Positions 1 to 7,499 of a stretch of DNA of 64,000 nucleotides are shown here, piece by piece (positions within the stretch are counted from its first letter, which is position 1; every line of letters starts with the position of its first letter). Below the pieces are notes generated by a model that ran no database searches, had not been told where the DNA came from, and saw only the letters and a program-made list of their open reading frames with translations. The DNA is from Betaproteobacteria bacterium (GTDB lineage Bacteria > Pseudomonadota > Gammaproteobacteria > Burkholderiales > Burkholderiaceae_C). The position numbers were made by a program, and so were the translations under genes. The stretch is taken from contig JABCYW010000005.1 in assembly GCA_013289985.1 (NCBI GenBank), positions 1 to 64,000 on the forward strand. Reading direction: 5' to 3'.

Positions 1-47
1 AGCAGCGTGACCTGGCGGCGATCCTGTCCTTCGATGAACCTGGGCAT
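1..47 (-). CDS. IS1182 family transposase, N-terminal fragment (window edge)
   Basis: Only the first 15 codons plus part of the next are present. They read MPRFIEGQDRRQVTL, the typical opening of IS1182 transposases (MPRFIEGQDRQQ...). An AGAGGGAG Shine-Dalgarno sequence lies just upstream of the ATG at 47. The truncation is caused by the window edge, so whether the full gene is intact is unknown. The protein would be a DDE transposase moving the element described above. Confidence 0.7.
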   Translation of the reverse strand, partial: MPRFIEGQDRRQVTL

Positions 48-126
48 ACCGACTCCCTCTCGATATGCTTCGGAACTCTACGCGGCCAGCCTCATTCGCG
101 GACCGGGGTTTTCACACAGCCTCGGC
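1..126 (-). mobile_element. End of an IS1182-type insertion sequence, continuing beyond the window
   Basis: The transposase start (minus strand, 47 down to 1) is preceded by about 75 bases of untranslated leader. At roughly 105-126 the minus strand reads GAGGCTGTGTGAAAACCCC, which resembles the terminal inverted repeat I associate with IS1182-type elements. The element therefore enters from the left and its transposase-proximal end lies near 126. The outer boundary and any target duplication cannot be fixed because the other end is outside the window. Confidence 0.6.
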
Positions 127-288
127 CGGTAGAAGGCGCTCATGCACCGTGCACGCGTGCGACCGATGGATAAAGGCCGGCCATTGATGAACAGGTGCCA
201 CCGATTCGTCGCTGGCCCATCAGTGGAGCGTCCAACGATGTCGCCTTTGCCATCTCTGCGCTCGAACCCGTATCGAACGAACGTGGCT

Positions 289-876
289 TCAAAATTGACG
301 CAGTCCCGACGGTGGCACCGCGGAGGTGACACTCCCCACAGGCATCTCGGGTAGCTTTGCCTTGGCGAGTGCCATGTCTTCTGCCTGGTGCTCGCTGACG
401 TACAGCACAGGGTTGAAGCGGGAGGACTCACTGATGATGTAACGCCCGAGATAAACCGTCTCGCCCGCCTTTACCGTGAAGCGCAACCCTGATGCCAATG
501 GACGGCGAAACGAGCCGTTGTTTACGAACTGTTCACCGTGGACTACAACGGCCTCGTAGTCGCCGGGCGGGAGCCGCTTCGGCTGCACCTTGCCGATAGC
601 AGAGCCAGATTCGAAGTCATGGTCAGGCGTTGTGAACATCAACCCGCGCGTTGCGAAGGCAAAATCCACCAGACTCTCGGTTCCGACAAGTTGGAAGGTG
701 ACCCCCGACGAATCGAAATGGCCGCCGCGCTCTGCGCCTTCACTCGCGACCACAAAGCCAGCATCGGTGCCCTTGTAGTCTCGCAGAGACTCGTGGCGCC
801 GTGCGACATCGTAGTTGCTGCCGGCGCAGCCGATGAGGCCGAGTAGCACCGGCGCCAGCGCGATCATCCTCTTCAT
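289..876 (-). CDS. Putative lipoprotein of unknown function
   Basis: The predicted 195-residue protein starts with a lysine/arginine n-region, a hydrophobic stretch and a lipobox-like LIGC, giving a predicted lipidated Cys at residue 17. The mature part has alternating beta-type patterns and a segment rich in Gly/Pro around residues 100-125 (PPGDYEAVVVHGEQ), like secreted carbohydrate- or surface-binding folds. I do not recognise a family. The C-terminus lies close to the IS1182 end, but the reading frame closes normally. Neighbours are unrelated orphan genes, so context gives no function. A membrane-attached periplasmic role is inferred from the lipobox only. Confidence 0.6.
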   Translation of the reverse strand: MKRMIALAPVLLGLIGCAGSNYDVARRHESLRDYKGTDAGFVVASEGAERGGHFDSSGVTFQLVGTESLVDFAFATRGLMFTTPDHDFESGSAIGKVQPKRLPPGDYEAVVVHGEQFVNNGSFRRPLASGLRFTVKAGETVYLGRYIISESSRFNPVLYVSEHQAEDMALAKAKLPEMPVGSVTSAVPPSGLRQF

Positions 877-1057
877 ATCAGTCTCTCGGAAGTTTGAACG
901 AGTTTAGCAACGTCATAGGCATCGACTGATGTGATCGTCGAGATGGACTGGGCGCAGCTGCTCAATTGGGCTGCTGCGAAGCAGTCGCTCCCGACTGCCA
1001 GCTCATGGCCGGCCAGAGAAATCCCAGATCGACTGCAACATCACGATCTGTGCTCGC

Positions 1058-1495
1058 TCATGGTTTGAAGATGTCGACGGGTAGCAGTACGACCGATGTC
1101 GTACCGCGGTTCTCCCACCAGTGCGACACGTCATGCGTTGCGATCACCATGTCGCCCGGTTGGTGAGTAATTTCAACTCCGTTGCGGATCTCGACAGGCT
1201 GCCCCTGAACGACATACTCCATCGTCGGCCGGTCATTGTGACTATGAACTGCGACGTGTCCACCGGGCTCGATGGTCACCAGGCGAGCACGTAGTTGGCG
1301 CCCTGACATGCCCTCGATTTCGCTCGACAAATCGATCGTTCCAAGCGACTTGGTAGACACCCCTCGGGGCTCCGATGGGCCGGCGCCTTGTGAGTGTGCG
1401 ATGGCTGCCGACGTGATGGCGACCAAGACGGCAACTGTCATTGCAACCCACCGGGCCGGAATGGTCGACCGCGGTTCGTGAAGCTTTGGATTCAT
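1058..1495 (-). CDS. Exported single-domain cupin protein
   Basis: The ATG at 1495 is chosen because an AGAGGG ribosome site precedes it and a signal-peptide-like N-terminus follows (residues about 15-40 hydrophobic, ending near SQG). The rest is one cupin barrel. The motif [21 protein letters not shown] carries the two His and the Glu of cupin motif 1. [19 protein letters not shown] matches motif 2 with its His. The fold suggests a metal-binding periplasmic cupin. Substrate is unknown. The reading frame is open upstream into the IS110 remnant, so a longer protein is formally possible, but that part is transposase-derived. Confidence 0.75.
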   Translation of the reverse strand: MNPKLHEPRSTIPARWVAMTVAVLVAITSAAIAHSQGAGPSEPRGVSTKSLGTIDLSSEIEGMSGRQLRARLVTIEPGGHVAVHSHNDRPTMEYVVQGQPVEIRNGVEITHQPGDMVIATHDVSHWWENRGTTSVVLLPVDIFKP

Positions 1496-1504
1496 GATGG
1501 CCCT

Positions 1505-1988
1505 CTGGGTTAAGTGTCTGGACGGCGAGGAAACGGGCGTGTCCCACAGACCCCCTGTCGACCGCGTCCCGGTGACCGCGTCCTCGCGCGCCCGCGACAG
1601 ATCGCAAATGGCCTCGTCTTCGGGATCGAGGATCCACACGGCGCTCAGTTGCCCGGCGCGCGAGCACTCCGCCAACTGCACGCTGTCGCGTCCATCGGTC
1701 TTGACCCGGCCGCCCGGGCGCCGCGGAATCTGCGATGGCGCAATGATCTCGCAATGTAGCCTTTGGCAACCAGGGCGCGTTGCAGTCCGAAGCCCGTCGG
1801 CCCGGCCTCGTAGACGATATGCAGATCCTCGGCCGGACCAATCTTGGCCAGCACCTTCAAGAGCTTGCTCACGTCGTGCGCCACCTGCCGATGAATCGCC
1901 CAGTGGCCCGGCCCAGCTCGGCCGCCGCCACGCTGATGCTGTCCTTGTGAACGTCCAGCCCCACATGAAATTTGATGCGCTCTTCCAT
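1505..1988 (-). pseudogene. Decayed IS110-family transposase, 5' part only
   Basis: Starting at the ATG at 1988 the minus strand reads [20 protein letters not shown], the typical IS110 opening with the DEDD-type first Asp. A frameshift near 1885 moves the homology to another frame ([33 protein letters not shown]). A second near 1760 moves it again ([31 protein letters not shown]). Homology stops around 1505, about one third of a normal transposase, just before the cupin gene. It cannot make a functional enzyme. A GGAG ribosome site is still present upstream of 1988. Confidence 0.8.
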
Positions 1989-2100
1989 GGTCGGTCTCCT
2001 TGTTGCTGACGACGCAAGTCACAGCATGTAGCTCTACATGCCTCGGCATGCAATCTACGATGTTGGAGACCGGCCGCCTAATCAGCGGCGACCATGATGT

Positions 2101-2562
2101 CTAGTGCCATCTTGCCCACCAGGCGCCGTGACAGTCGGCAGAGGTGCCATCCCAAGGCACAGTCAGTTCGAACCCAACGTCAATGTGCACTCCCCCGCTC
2201 GTTCCGCTGGAATGACCGCGCAGCAACCCGATCACCGGGTGCCCGGGGCTGAATAGCACCGAGGCGGCTTGGCCAATAGGCGGCCCGTACACGGCTCCGC
2301 CGCTGGTCGTGACCTGGATGCTGCCGAAGACATAAAGGCGGCCGGGGATGTCGCTGACCAGGTTCAGATTCAATGCAATCACGTCGTTGGATGGCAGTCT
2401 GTAGGTGTCTGCCGCGCCCTTTCCGCTACCCTGCCACACGATCGGTGGAGGTGTTGAGTGGAAGTCTTCAGGGTTCAGGGTCGTAAAGAACAGGCGCAGG
2501 GCACCTCCAGCATCCCCGGAACCAACGAGCGAATCGGGTCGAATCGTAGATAGCAGCTTCAC
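2101..2562 (-). CDS. Hypothetical protein, 153 aa
   Basis: The open frame starts with MKLLSTIRPDSLVG and has no signal peptide or membrane segment. It is rich in Gly, Pro and beta-branched residues with regular turns (PGRLYVFGSIQVTTSGGAVYG; GVHIDVGFELTVPWDG), which suggests an all-beta soluble protein. I do not recognise the family. It lies alone between the IS110 remnant and a divergent NTF2-like gene. Codon use is less GC-biased than in the core regions, consistent with an acquired gene. Confidence 0.5.
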   Translation of the reverse strand: MKLLSTIRPDSLVGSGDAGGALRLFFTTLNPEDFHSTPPPIVWQGSGKGAADTYRLPSNDVIALNLNLVSDIPGRLYVFGSIQVTTSGGAVYGPPIGQAASVLFSPGHPVIGLLRGHSSGTSGGVHIDVGFELTVPWDGTSADCHGAWWARWH

Positions 2563-2804
2563 GTTCTACTCCTGTTCACATCGAGCCTCGGCAGAATAGG
2601 CTAACCGCCACTGGACCGCATCCCCCCCTGAGTGGGGACATCCAACAGGGCGCCACCATCGGCGGGCGCGTTGCTGATTGGCTTTTTGAGAGGCCCCCGA
2701 TCGCAGTCTTTCGTGCCGGCCGCGGACGGCTTGGCAGCACTCTTGCGCGGATTTCGACACGGCTCTAGTCTGTCGCTCCGATCGGACACTTACGAGGACA
2801 ACGA

Positions 2805-3191
2805 ATGCCTGGCACCGACACGCTCGAGCGCTTCATCGCCGCCGTCGAGAGCAATGCGCACGACGCCGCATGCGAGGCGTTTTATGACGAGCACTCGACG
2901 ATGCAGGAGAACCAGGCCGCCCCACGCGTCGGCCGCGATGCGCACGTCGCCAACGAGCGCAGGGTGATGGCACGCGCAAAGTCGATGACGTCGACTTGCG
3001 TGCGCCCAGTGCTGGTCAATGGCGACGTCGTCGTCATCCGCTGGGTATTCCATTTCGAATGGCTGGACGGCACCGTCACGCACATGGAAGAACTCGCGTA
3101 CCAACGTTGGAAAGGCGAGAAAATTGCGCAGGAGACATTCTTCTACGATCCGGCGCAGCGCGTTCCGAAGCGGCCGGACGCGGCCGCCTGA
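2805..3191 (+). CDS. NTF2-like / SnoaL-type protein
   Basis: The 128-residue protein has the layout of small NTF2-like proteins: an N-terminal helix pair (DTLERFIAAVESNAHDAACEAFYDE), a strand with a conserved Gly-Arg (VGRDAHVANE), then a sheet region (VVVIRWVFHFEWLDGTVTHMEELAYQRWKGEKIAQETFFYD). A GAGGA ribosome site precedes the ATG. Such proteins are small-molecule isomerases, hydrolases or simple ligand binders, and the substrate cannot be told here. It is the only plus-strand gene in this patch and converges with the next gene, with a hairpin between them. Confidence 0.65.
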   Translation: MPGTDTLERFIAAVESNAHDAACEAFYDEHSTMQENQAAPRVGRDAHVANERRVMARAKSMTSTCVRPVLVNGDVVVIRWVFHFEWLDGTVTHMEELAYQRWKGEKIAQETFFYDPAQRVPKRPDAAA

Positions 3192-3245
3192 CGCCGGGGG
3201 CTCTGTCTCAGAAACGCGCCGGCGAAGCGCCAACTGGATTCCGCA

Positions 3246-3271
3246 GAGCTGACTCTCGCGAAAGTCAGCTC
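3246..3271. terminator. Hairpin between convergent genes
   Basis: The arms GAGCTGACT (3246-3254) and AGTCAGCTC (3263-3271) pair perfectly around an 8-base loop. The position, between the stops at 3191 (+) and 3312 (-), fits a bidirectional terminator. There is no clear T-run, so factor-independent activity is uncertain. Confidence 0.45.
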
Positions 3272-3311
3272 CTGGTCGGTCAGCGACTTTGCCGTCGAGG
3301 CCGGCTGGCCT

Positions 3312-3536
3312 TCATGGCTCAGTGACCTCGATGGAACGTGAGACCCGTAGCGCTTCGTCAAGGAAGCACCTCGGGGCAACGGCGGCCACGCTCGCATCTA
3401 CGAGGTGATCTACGAAGTAGAACCCGTCTGCCTCGATAGAGTAGTTGTAGATCTCAGCCATTGCCCGTCGCGCGATCGGGCTGGGCAACTTCCGAAAGAG
3501 CGTTGCCGGATCGTAGTCGTTCTGACGAATCTTCAT
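3312..3536 (-). CDS. Small hypothetical protein, 74 aa
   Basis: The start ATG overlaps the stop of the upstream DUF4265 gene by four bases (ATGA), which argues for translational coupling and a real gene. The sequence is acidic and aromatic-rich (MAEIYNYSIEADGFYFVDHLVD), with no signal peptide or membrane segment. I do not recognise a family. The pairing with a DUF4265 gene suggests the two proteins act together. Confidence 0.5.
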   Translation of the reverse strand: MKIRQNDYDPATLFRKLPSPIARRAMAEIYNYSIEADGFYFVDHLVDASVAAVAPRCFLDEALRVSRSIEVTEP

Positions 3537-4015
3537 TCATCCGAAGCCCGATCGTCGAATGACCCTTCTATCCGCGCCTCGCACGTCTCGTACTCAAGCA
3601 TCCCTTCCGCCTCCTGGTCAGCGAGAAGAGCCTGGACGGCTTGATAGTCGGCGCCCGGCGGGACGTCCAGGCACACGAATCGGTCGTTGGCGCGTTCGAC
3701 CGTGACGCCCCTGGCAACGAGTGAATTCAAAACCACAATCTGCCGGGCGCGTTCCACGGTGGCATCAAAGTTGAGCCGAAGCGTCCTGTTTCCGCTGCGC
3801 CGGGCCACCGAACGAATCTCCGGCTTGAGACCGGGCCCACTTGCGGTCGCCAGAACGACGTCGCCGAAATTGAGGCCGTACGCGCAAAACGGAACATTTC
3901 GGATCTCGTAGTGGTCGTTGGCTAGCGGCCTTGCCCACATGGACTCACCCTTCATCCACCAGTGATTCGGCAGATCCACGTATACCTTCGTCAGGCCATC
4001 GCTGTCATCGCTCAT
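3533..4015 (-). CDS. DUF4265 domain-containing protein
   Basis: The start at 4015 (MSDDSDGLTKVYVDLP) is preferred over an upstream in-frame Met because family similarity begins there. The block MWARPLANDHYEIRNVPF followed by CAYGLNFGDVV is typical of DUF4265. The C-terminal half has an alpha/beta pattern (VERARQIVVLNSLVARGVTVE). DUF4265 proteins are small cytoplasmic proteins of unknown function, often found in mobile patches. This gene is coupled to the 74-residue gene downstream. Confidence 0.7.
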   Translation of the reverse strand: MSDDSDGLTKVYVDLPNHWWMKGESMWARPLANDHYEIRNVPFCAYGLNFGDVVLATASGPGLKPEIRSVARRSGNRTLRLNFDATVERARQIVVLNSLVARGVTVERANDRFVCLDVPPGADYQAVQALLADQEAEGMLEYETCEARIEGSFDDRASDE

Positions 4016-4104
4016 GTGACGCAGTCCAAGCTGGCGGGAACAGTTGAACGACCGGAAAGCGGTCGACCCCGAATGACGGTACCTGGCCGGCTTCTGACCA
4101 AGCC

Positions 4105-4512
4105 TCAAGCGCGGTTCAGAAGACGCAGCGGCCAGTCCGCGCGCTCACGAACCTCACTGCGAGCAGCGGTGAGGACGCGCTTCCTCCGGTACAGCCAGGC
4201 ACCCACGAATATAAGGGCGTAGCCGATTGCTACGCTCGTCCAGAGCAGCCTTCGAGCGCCGTCCGATTGGAAGCCGCGAACAATATTCGGCAGGTTGATC
4301 GCCGCAACGATGAACAGCGTCGAGCGGCTTGACTGGGTGCGCGAGGAAATCTCGCGATACAAGCTTTCGCGTTCAGCGGGATCAAGCAGATCCAGCTCAT
4401 GCCCGGAGAACCATGAAGGCGTTGCCTTCCGCAGCGCACTTCGCCAATGCGGCCGACGCGCGCGCTCCTCAAGAAGAACCTGTTCGGCCTCGTTCGATTG
4501 CTCCACGTTCAT
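4105..4512 (-). CDS. Small membrane protein of unknown function
   Basis: The 135-residue protein has a charged N-terminal half (EQVLLEERARRPHWRSALRK) and two hydrophobic segments near residues 66-80 and 90-108, separated by a short basic loop (QSDGARRLLW) and followed by a basic tail (YRRKRVLTAARSEVRERADW). This fits an inner-membrane protein with a membrane hairpin. It lies 90 bases upstream of the DUF4265 gene on the same strand and could be co-transcribed. No family is recognised. Confidence 0.5.
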   Translation of the reverse strand: MNVEQSNEAEQVLLEERARRPHWRSALRKATPSWFSGHELDLLDPAERESLYREISSRTQSSRSTLFIVAAINLPNIVRGFQSDGARRLLWTSVAIGYALIFVGAWLYRRKRVLTAARSEVRERADWPLRLLNRA

Positions 4513-4684
4513 GCCGCTATCGTAGCCGCGGCGCTTCGCCGCCCATGCCCCCCATTGTGGGGACGCGACACGAAACTCGTCGCGCGCCCGTTGGTCTCAG
4601 GCGCTGCCAACTTGGTTACCCCGAAGCTGCCGGTCGCGAATGTCAGCATCTGGCCGACTGGCGGCGGCACGTCCACGCTGAAAA

Positions 4685-5221
4685 TCATGTTGCCTCAAGA
4701 GCCTTGGTGAGACGCACCATCATCGTCCCACTGTCATGCGGTGCCCGCTCGGTCACCGCGTAGCCATGCTTTTCGTACAGACGGACAAGACGCAGGTTGG
4801 TGGCCGAGGTCCACGTCGCGGCCTCAAGCATGCCTCGCTCGCGAATCCAGGCCTCGCCGCGCTCGAGCAGGAGGTCCGCAATGCCGGAGCGCCGATGGGC
4901 GGGATCGACGTAGGTGGTGGAGACCAGGCCGTAGAGGAGGCCGTCGGGCATCGCGTTGATGCGGAGGATTGTGTGGCCGACGATGCGCGTCGGATCGTCC
5001 TTGGCCACGGCGAGATAGACGTGCGCCGGATGAGGGCGCGCAGGTTCGAGCAACTCGCGCAGACGCGTGCGCGTCCAGGCGATCGGATATTCCTGCCGGC
5101 CTTTTTCGCCCTCGACTTCCACGAGCGTGAGGTGCATTCCAGTCGCGACCCATTCGAGATCGGCGGCGTCGTCCTCGTTCAAGTCGCGGAGCACGAAGGA
5201 ATCGGTTCCTGTCGAAGTCAT
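4685..5221 (-). CDS. GNAT family N-acetyltransferase
   Basis: The chosen start (MTSTGTDSFVLRDLNEDDAA) matches the usual N-terminus of GNAT enzymes. The acetyl-CoA binding region VDPAHRRSGIADLLLERGEAW has the R/Q-x-x-G-x-G/A motif, here RRSGIA. It is followed by the typical C-terminal NLRLVRLYEKHGYAVTERAPH. At 178 residues it is a full single domain acting in the cytosol. The substrate (amino acid, polyamine, antibiotic or protein N-terminus) cannot be told. It is the last gene of the accessory patch. Confidence 0.8.
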   Translation of the reverse strand: MTSTGTDSFVLRDLNEDDAADLEWVATGMHLTLVEVEGEKGRQEYPIAWTRTRLRELLEPARPHPAHVYLAVAKDDPTRIVGHTILRINAMPDGLLYGLVSTTYVDPAHRRSGIADLLLERGEAWIRERGMLEAATWTSATNLRLVRLYEKHGYAVTERAPHDSGTMMVRLTKALEAT

Positions 5222-5577
5222 TGCCCGATTGTAGGAAAGGGTGTGCCGGAAGCGGTCGGTGGCGACTGCCTGCATGTGGTCGAACTGCGTCCTCGGAGCA
5301 GACTGCCAGGCCCGAGGCAGCTCACCAGGCAGCGCTGAGGCGACATCGTCATCGCGCATTTACCCACGGGCATGGTTTGTGCCCACAGAGCAACTTGTGA
5401 GGCAACAACAGTAACGTCGGCCGAATTCGACCGATCGCGCTGGTTGCGATGCGCGCCGTATGCGGTTCATCCGCAAAGTGCCAGATCACCTCCATCTCGG
5501 CACCACTCAGCTTCGTCCTGGCCGTCAGGACCTTCGATGCGAAAGACATCGAATCAAGTACGCAAGGCGCAATCACC
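5222..5577. other. Gene-free spacer upstream of the ice-binding-like lipoprotein
   Basis: The spacer separates the accessory patch from the DUF3494 lipoprotein. Open frames here have no family match. It contains the divergent 5' regions of the GNAT gene and of the lipoprotein gene, and no strong hairpin or repeat was found. Some upstream sequence remains in frame with the lipoprotein, but the ATG at 5578 begins a clear lipoprotein signal. Confidence 0.5.
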
Positions 5578-7443
5578 ATGACCCGATATTTCCGCTTCAA
5601 CACTGTTCCGCTCGCGTGGAGCGTCGCCCTGGTCGCAGGGCTCCTGGCTGGTTGCGGCGGAGGCATGGATCGCGTTCTGGGCGCACCGACCGTGGGCCTG
5701 GCCCCGGCCGTGACGTCGACGGCGCCTGCGGCGAGTTCGCCTGCGGTGACCGGAGTCGCCACCGCCACCGACGTCCGTGCCACCTTCAGCAAGCCGATGA
5801 TGGCGTCGACGCTGACGTCGACCAGCTTCACGCTGGCCTGCCCCGCGGGCGCGCCCGTCGCGGCCGCGGTGACCTATGACGTGCCCTCGCAGACCGCGAT
5901 CCTGACCCCGGCCGCGGCGCTGCCCGCCGCCACGCTGTGCCTGGCCACGGTCAGCACCGCCGCGATGGACAGCACCGGCATCCCGCTCGCCGCCAGCTTC
6001 GCCTGGACCTTCATGACGGCCGCCACGAGCGACACGACGCGTCCGACCGTGACGGTCACCGCGCCGGCCAACCTAGCCGTCACCGTCGCGACCAACACGC
6101 GCATCACCGCGAGCTTCAGCGAAGACATGGCCCCGGCGACGCTCAGCAGCGCCAGCTTCAACGTGACGAACTCGACGCTCGGCGCCGCGGTGCCCGGAAC
6201 GGTCACCTATTCGGTGGCCTCGCGCACGGCCACGTTTACGCCGACGACCTTGCCGCTGGCCAGCGGCACGCTGTTCACCGCGACGATCGCGGCGACCGCG
6301 ACCGACCTGGCCGGCAACGGACTGGCCGGCAACGCCGCCCAACTGCCCGCGGCAAGCGCCTACGTCTGGACCTTCACGACCTCGGCAACCGCCGACGTCA
6401 CGCCGCCGACCGTCGTGGCGGTCAATCCGGCCAACGGCAGCGGCGGCACTTGCCTGACCAAGACGGTCACCGCCAGCTTCAGCGAGGCCATGGATCCGAC
6501 GACGATCGACGCCACGACGTTCGGGGTTACCGCCGGCGGGATCGCGGTCCCCGGCACTGTCAGCTATGACGCCGCCGCCATGCTCGCCACCTTCACGCCC
6601 ACCAATGCGGCCGGCTTCGCGGCCAGCACCACCTTCGTGGCTACCGTGAGCACCGGCGCGACCGATCTCGCCGGCAATCCGCTGGCCGCCGCGATCGTCT
6701 GGAGCTTCAGCACCGGCACGCAGGCGTGCACCCCCACCGTCGCGCTTGCCAGCGCAGCGAGCTTCGGCGCTTTCGGCGGCGGCGCCGGCGTGACCAACCA
6801 AGGCATCAACACCGTCGTGCAGGGCAACCTCGGCACGACCGCAGCCTGCACGCTGGTCACCGGCTTCCATGACGCAACGCATGTCTACACGGAGACGCCG
6901 CTGAACGTCGGTGCCGTCAACGGCGCGATCAACTGCGCGCCGCCGGCACCGGGAACGCCCGCGACGATGGCCATCGCCACGCAGGCGCGCGCGGACGCGC
7001 AGACGGCCTACAACGCGCTCGCCGCCATGCCCCCTGGCAACGATCCGGGTGCCGGCCAACTGGGTGGCCACACGCTGCTGCCGGGAACCTACACCTCGGC
7101 GCTGGGAACGTTCGACATCACGACGGGCGACCTCGTGCTCGACGCGCAAGGCGACGCCAGCGCGACGTGGGTGTTCCAGAGCGCCTCGGCCCTGACCGTG
7201 GGCCTGCCCGCCACCCCGCGCCATGTGATGCTGATCAACGGCGCGGCCGCCAGGAACGTGTTCTGGCAGGTCGGCAGCGCGGCTCGCATCGAGACCGGCA
7301 GCCGCATGGTCGGAACGATCATCGCGCCTGCGGGCGTCACGATCTCGACGGCGGGCCAGACGATCCAGACGACCCTGGTCGGCCGCGCGATCGGCCTCAC
7401 GGCCTCGGTGACGATGGTCAACACCACCGTGGTGGCCCCTTGA
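5578..7443 (+). CDS. Lipoprotein with Ig-like (Big_5) repeats and an ice-binding-like DUF3494 domain
   Basis: The 621-residue protein starts with a signal ending in the lipobox LLAGC (Cys 26). Residues about 50-380 hold three repeats of a bacterial Ig-like fold with the recurring pattern TRPTVT/PPTVV, ATFSEDMDPATL, and TATDLAGNPL before an Ala/Trp-x-Phe-T strand. From about residue 385 to the end lies an ice-binding-like domain with features such as VVQGNLGTT, GGHTLLPGTYT, GDLVLDAQGDASATWVFQ, NVFWQVGSAARIETGS and a Thr-rich final strand. Domains of this type bind ice in cold-adapted microbes but are also found in adhesins. Surface display through the lipid anchor and stacked Ig repeats is inferred. 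It is followed by an OmpA-like gene 56 bases on. Confidence 0.85.
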   Translation: MTRYFRFNTVPLAWSVALVAGLLAGCGGGMDRVLGAPTVGLAPAVTSTAPAASSPAVTGVATATDVRATFSKPMMASTLTSTSFTLACPAGAPVAAAVTYDVPSQTAILTPAAALPAATLCLATVSTAAMDSTGIPLAASFAWTFMTAATSDTTRPTVTVTAPANLAVTVATNTRITASFSEDMAPATLSSASFNVTNSTLGAAVPGTVTYSVASRTATFTPTTLPLASGTLFTATIAATATDLAGNGLAGNAAQLPAASAYVWTFTTSATADVTPPTVVAVNPANGSGGTCLTKTVTASFSEAMDPTTIDATTFGVTAGGIAVPGTVSYDAAAMLATFTPTNAAGFAASTTFVATVSTGATDLAGNPLAAAIVWSFSTGTQACTPTVALASAASFGAFGGGAGVTNQGINTVVQGNLGTTAACTLVTGFHDATHVYTETPLNVGAVNGAINCAPPAPGTPATMAIATQARADAQTAYNALAAMPPGNDPGAGQLGGHTLLPGTYTSALGTFDITTGDLVLDAQGDASATWVFQSASALTVGLPATPRHVMLINGAAARNVFWQVGSAARIETGSRMVGTIIAPAGVTISTAGQTIQTTLVGRAIGLTASVTMVNTTVVAP

Positions 7444-7499
7444 TGAAACACGGACTCCCCCAACGCCTCCGGCCTCCCGTGATCATCAGAAAGCACACC

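Noticed and set aside
1496-2053. 331-residue fused protein from the IS110 remnant into the cupin
   Set aside because: The N-terminal two thirds are frameshifted transposase sequence, and the cupin has its own ribosome site and signal peptide.
4513-4684. Small plus-strand gene ending in the phrase GGGTSTLKIMLPQEPW
   Set aside because: The frame overlaps the start of a better-supported minus-strand gene and has no recognised family or start context.
1-5221. Integron cassette array for the small orphan genes
   Set aside because: No attC-like core sites (RYYYAAC/GTTRRRY pairs) were recognised between the genes, gene orientation is mixed, and no integrase is visible.
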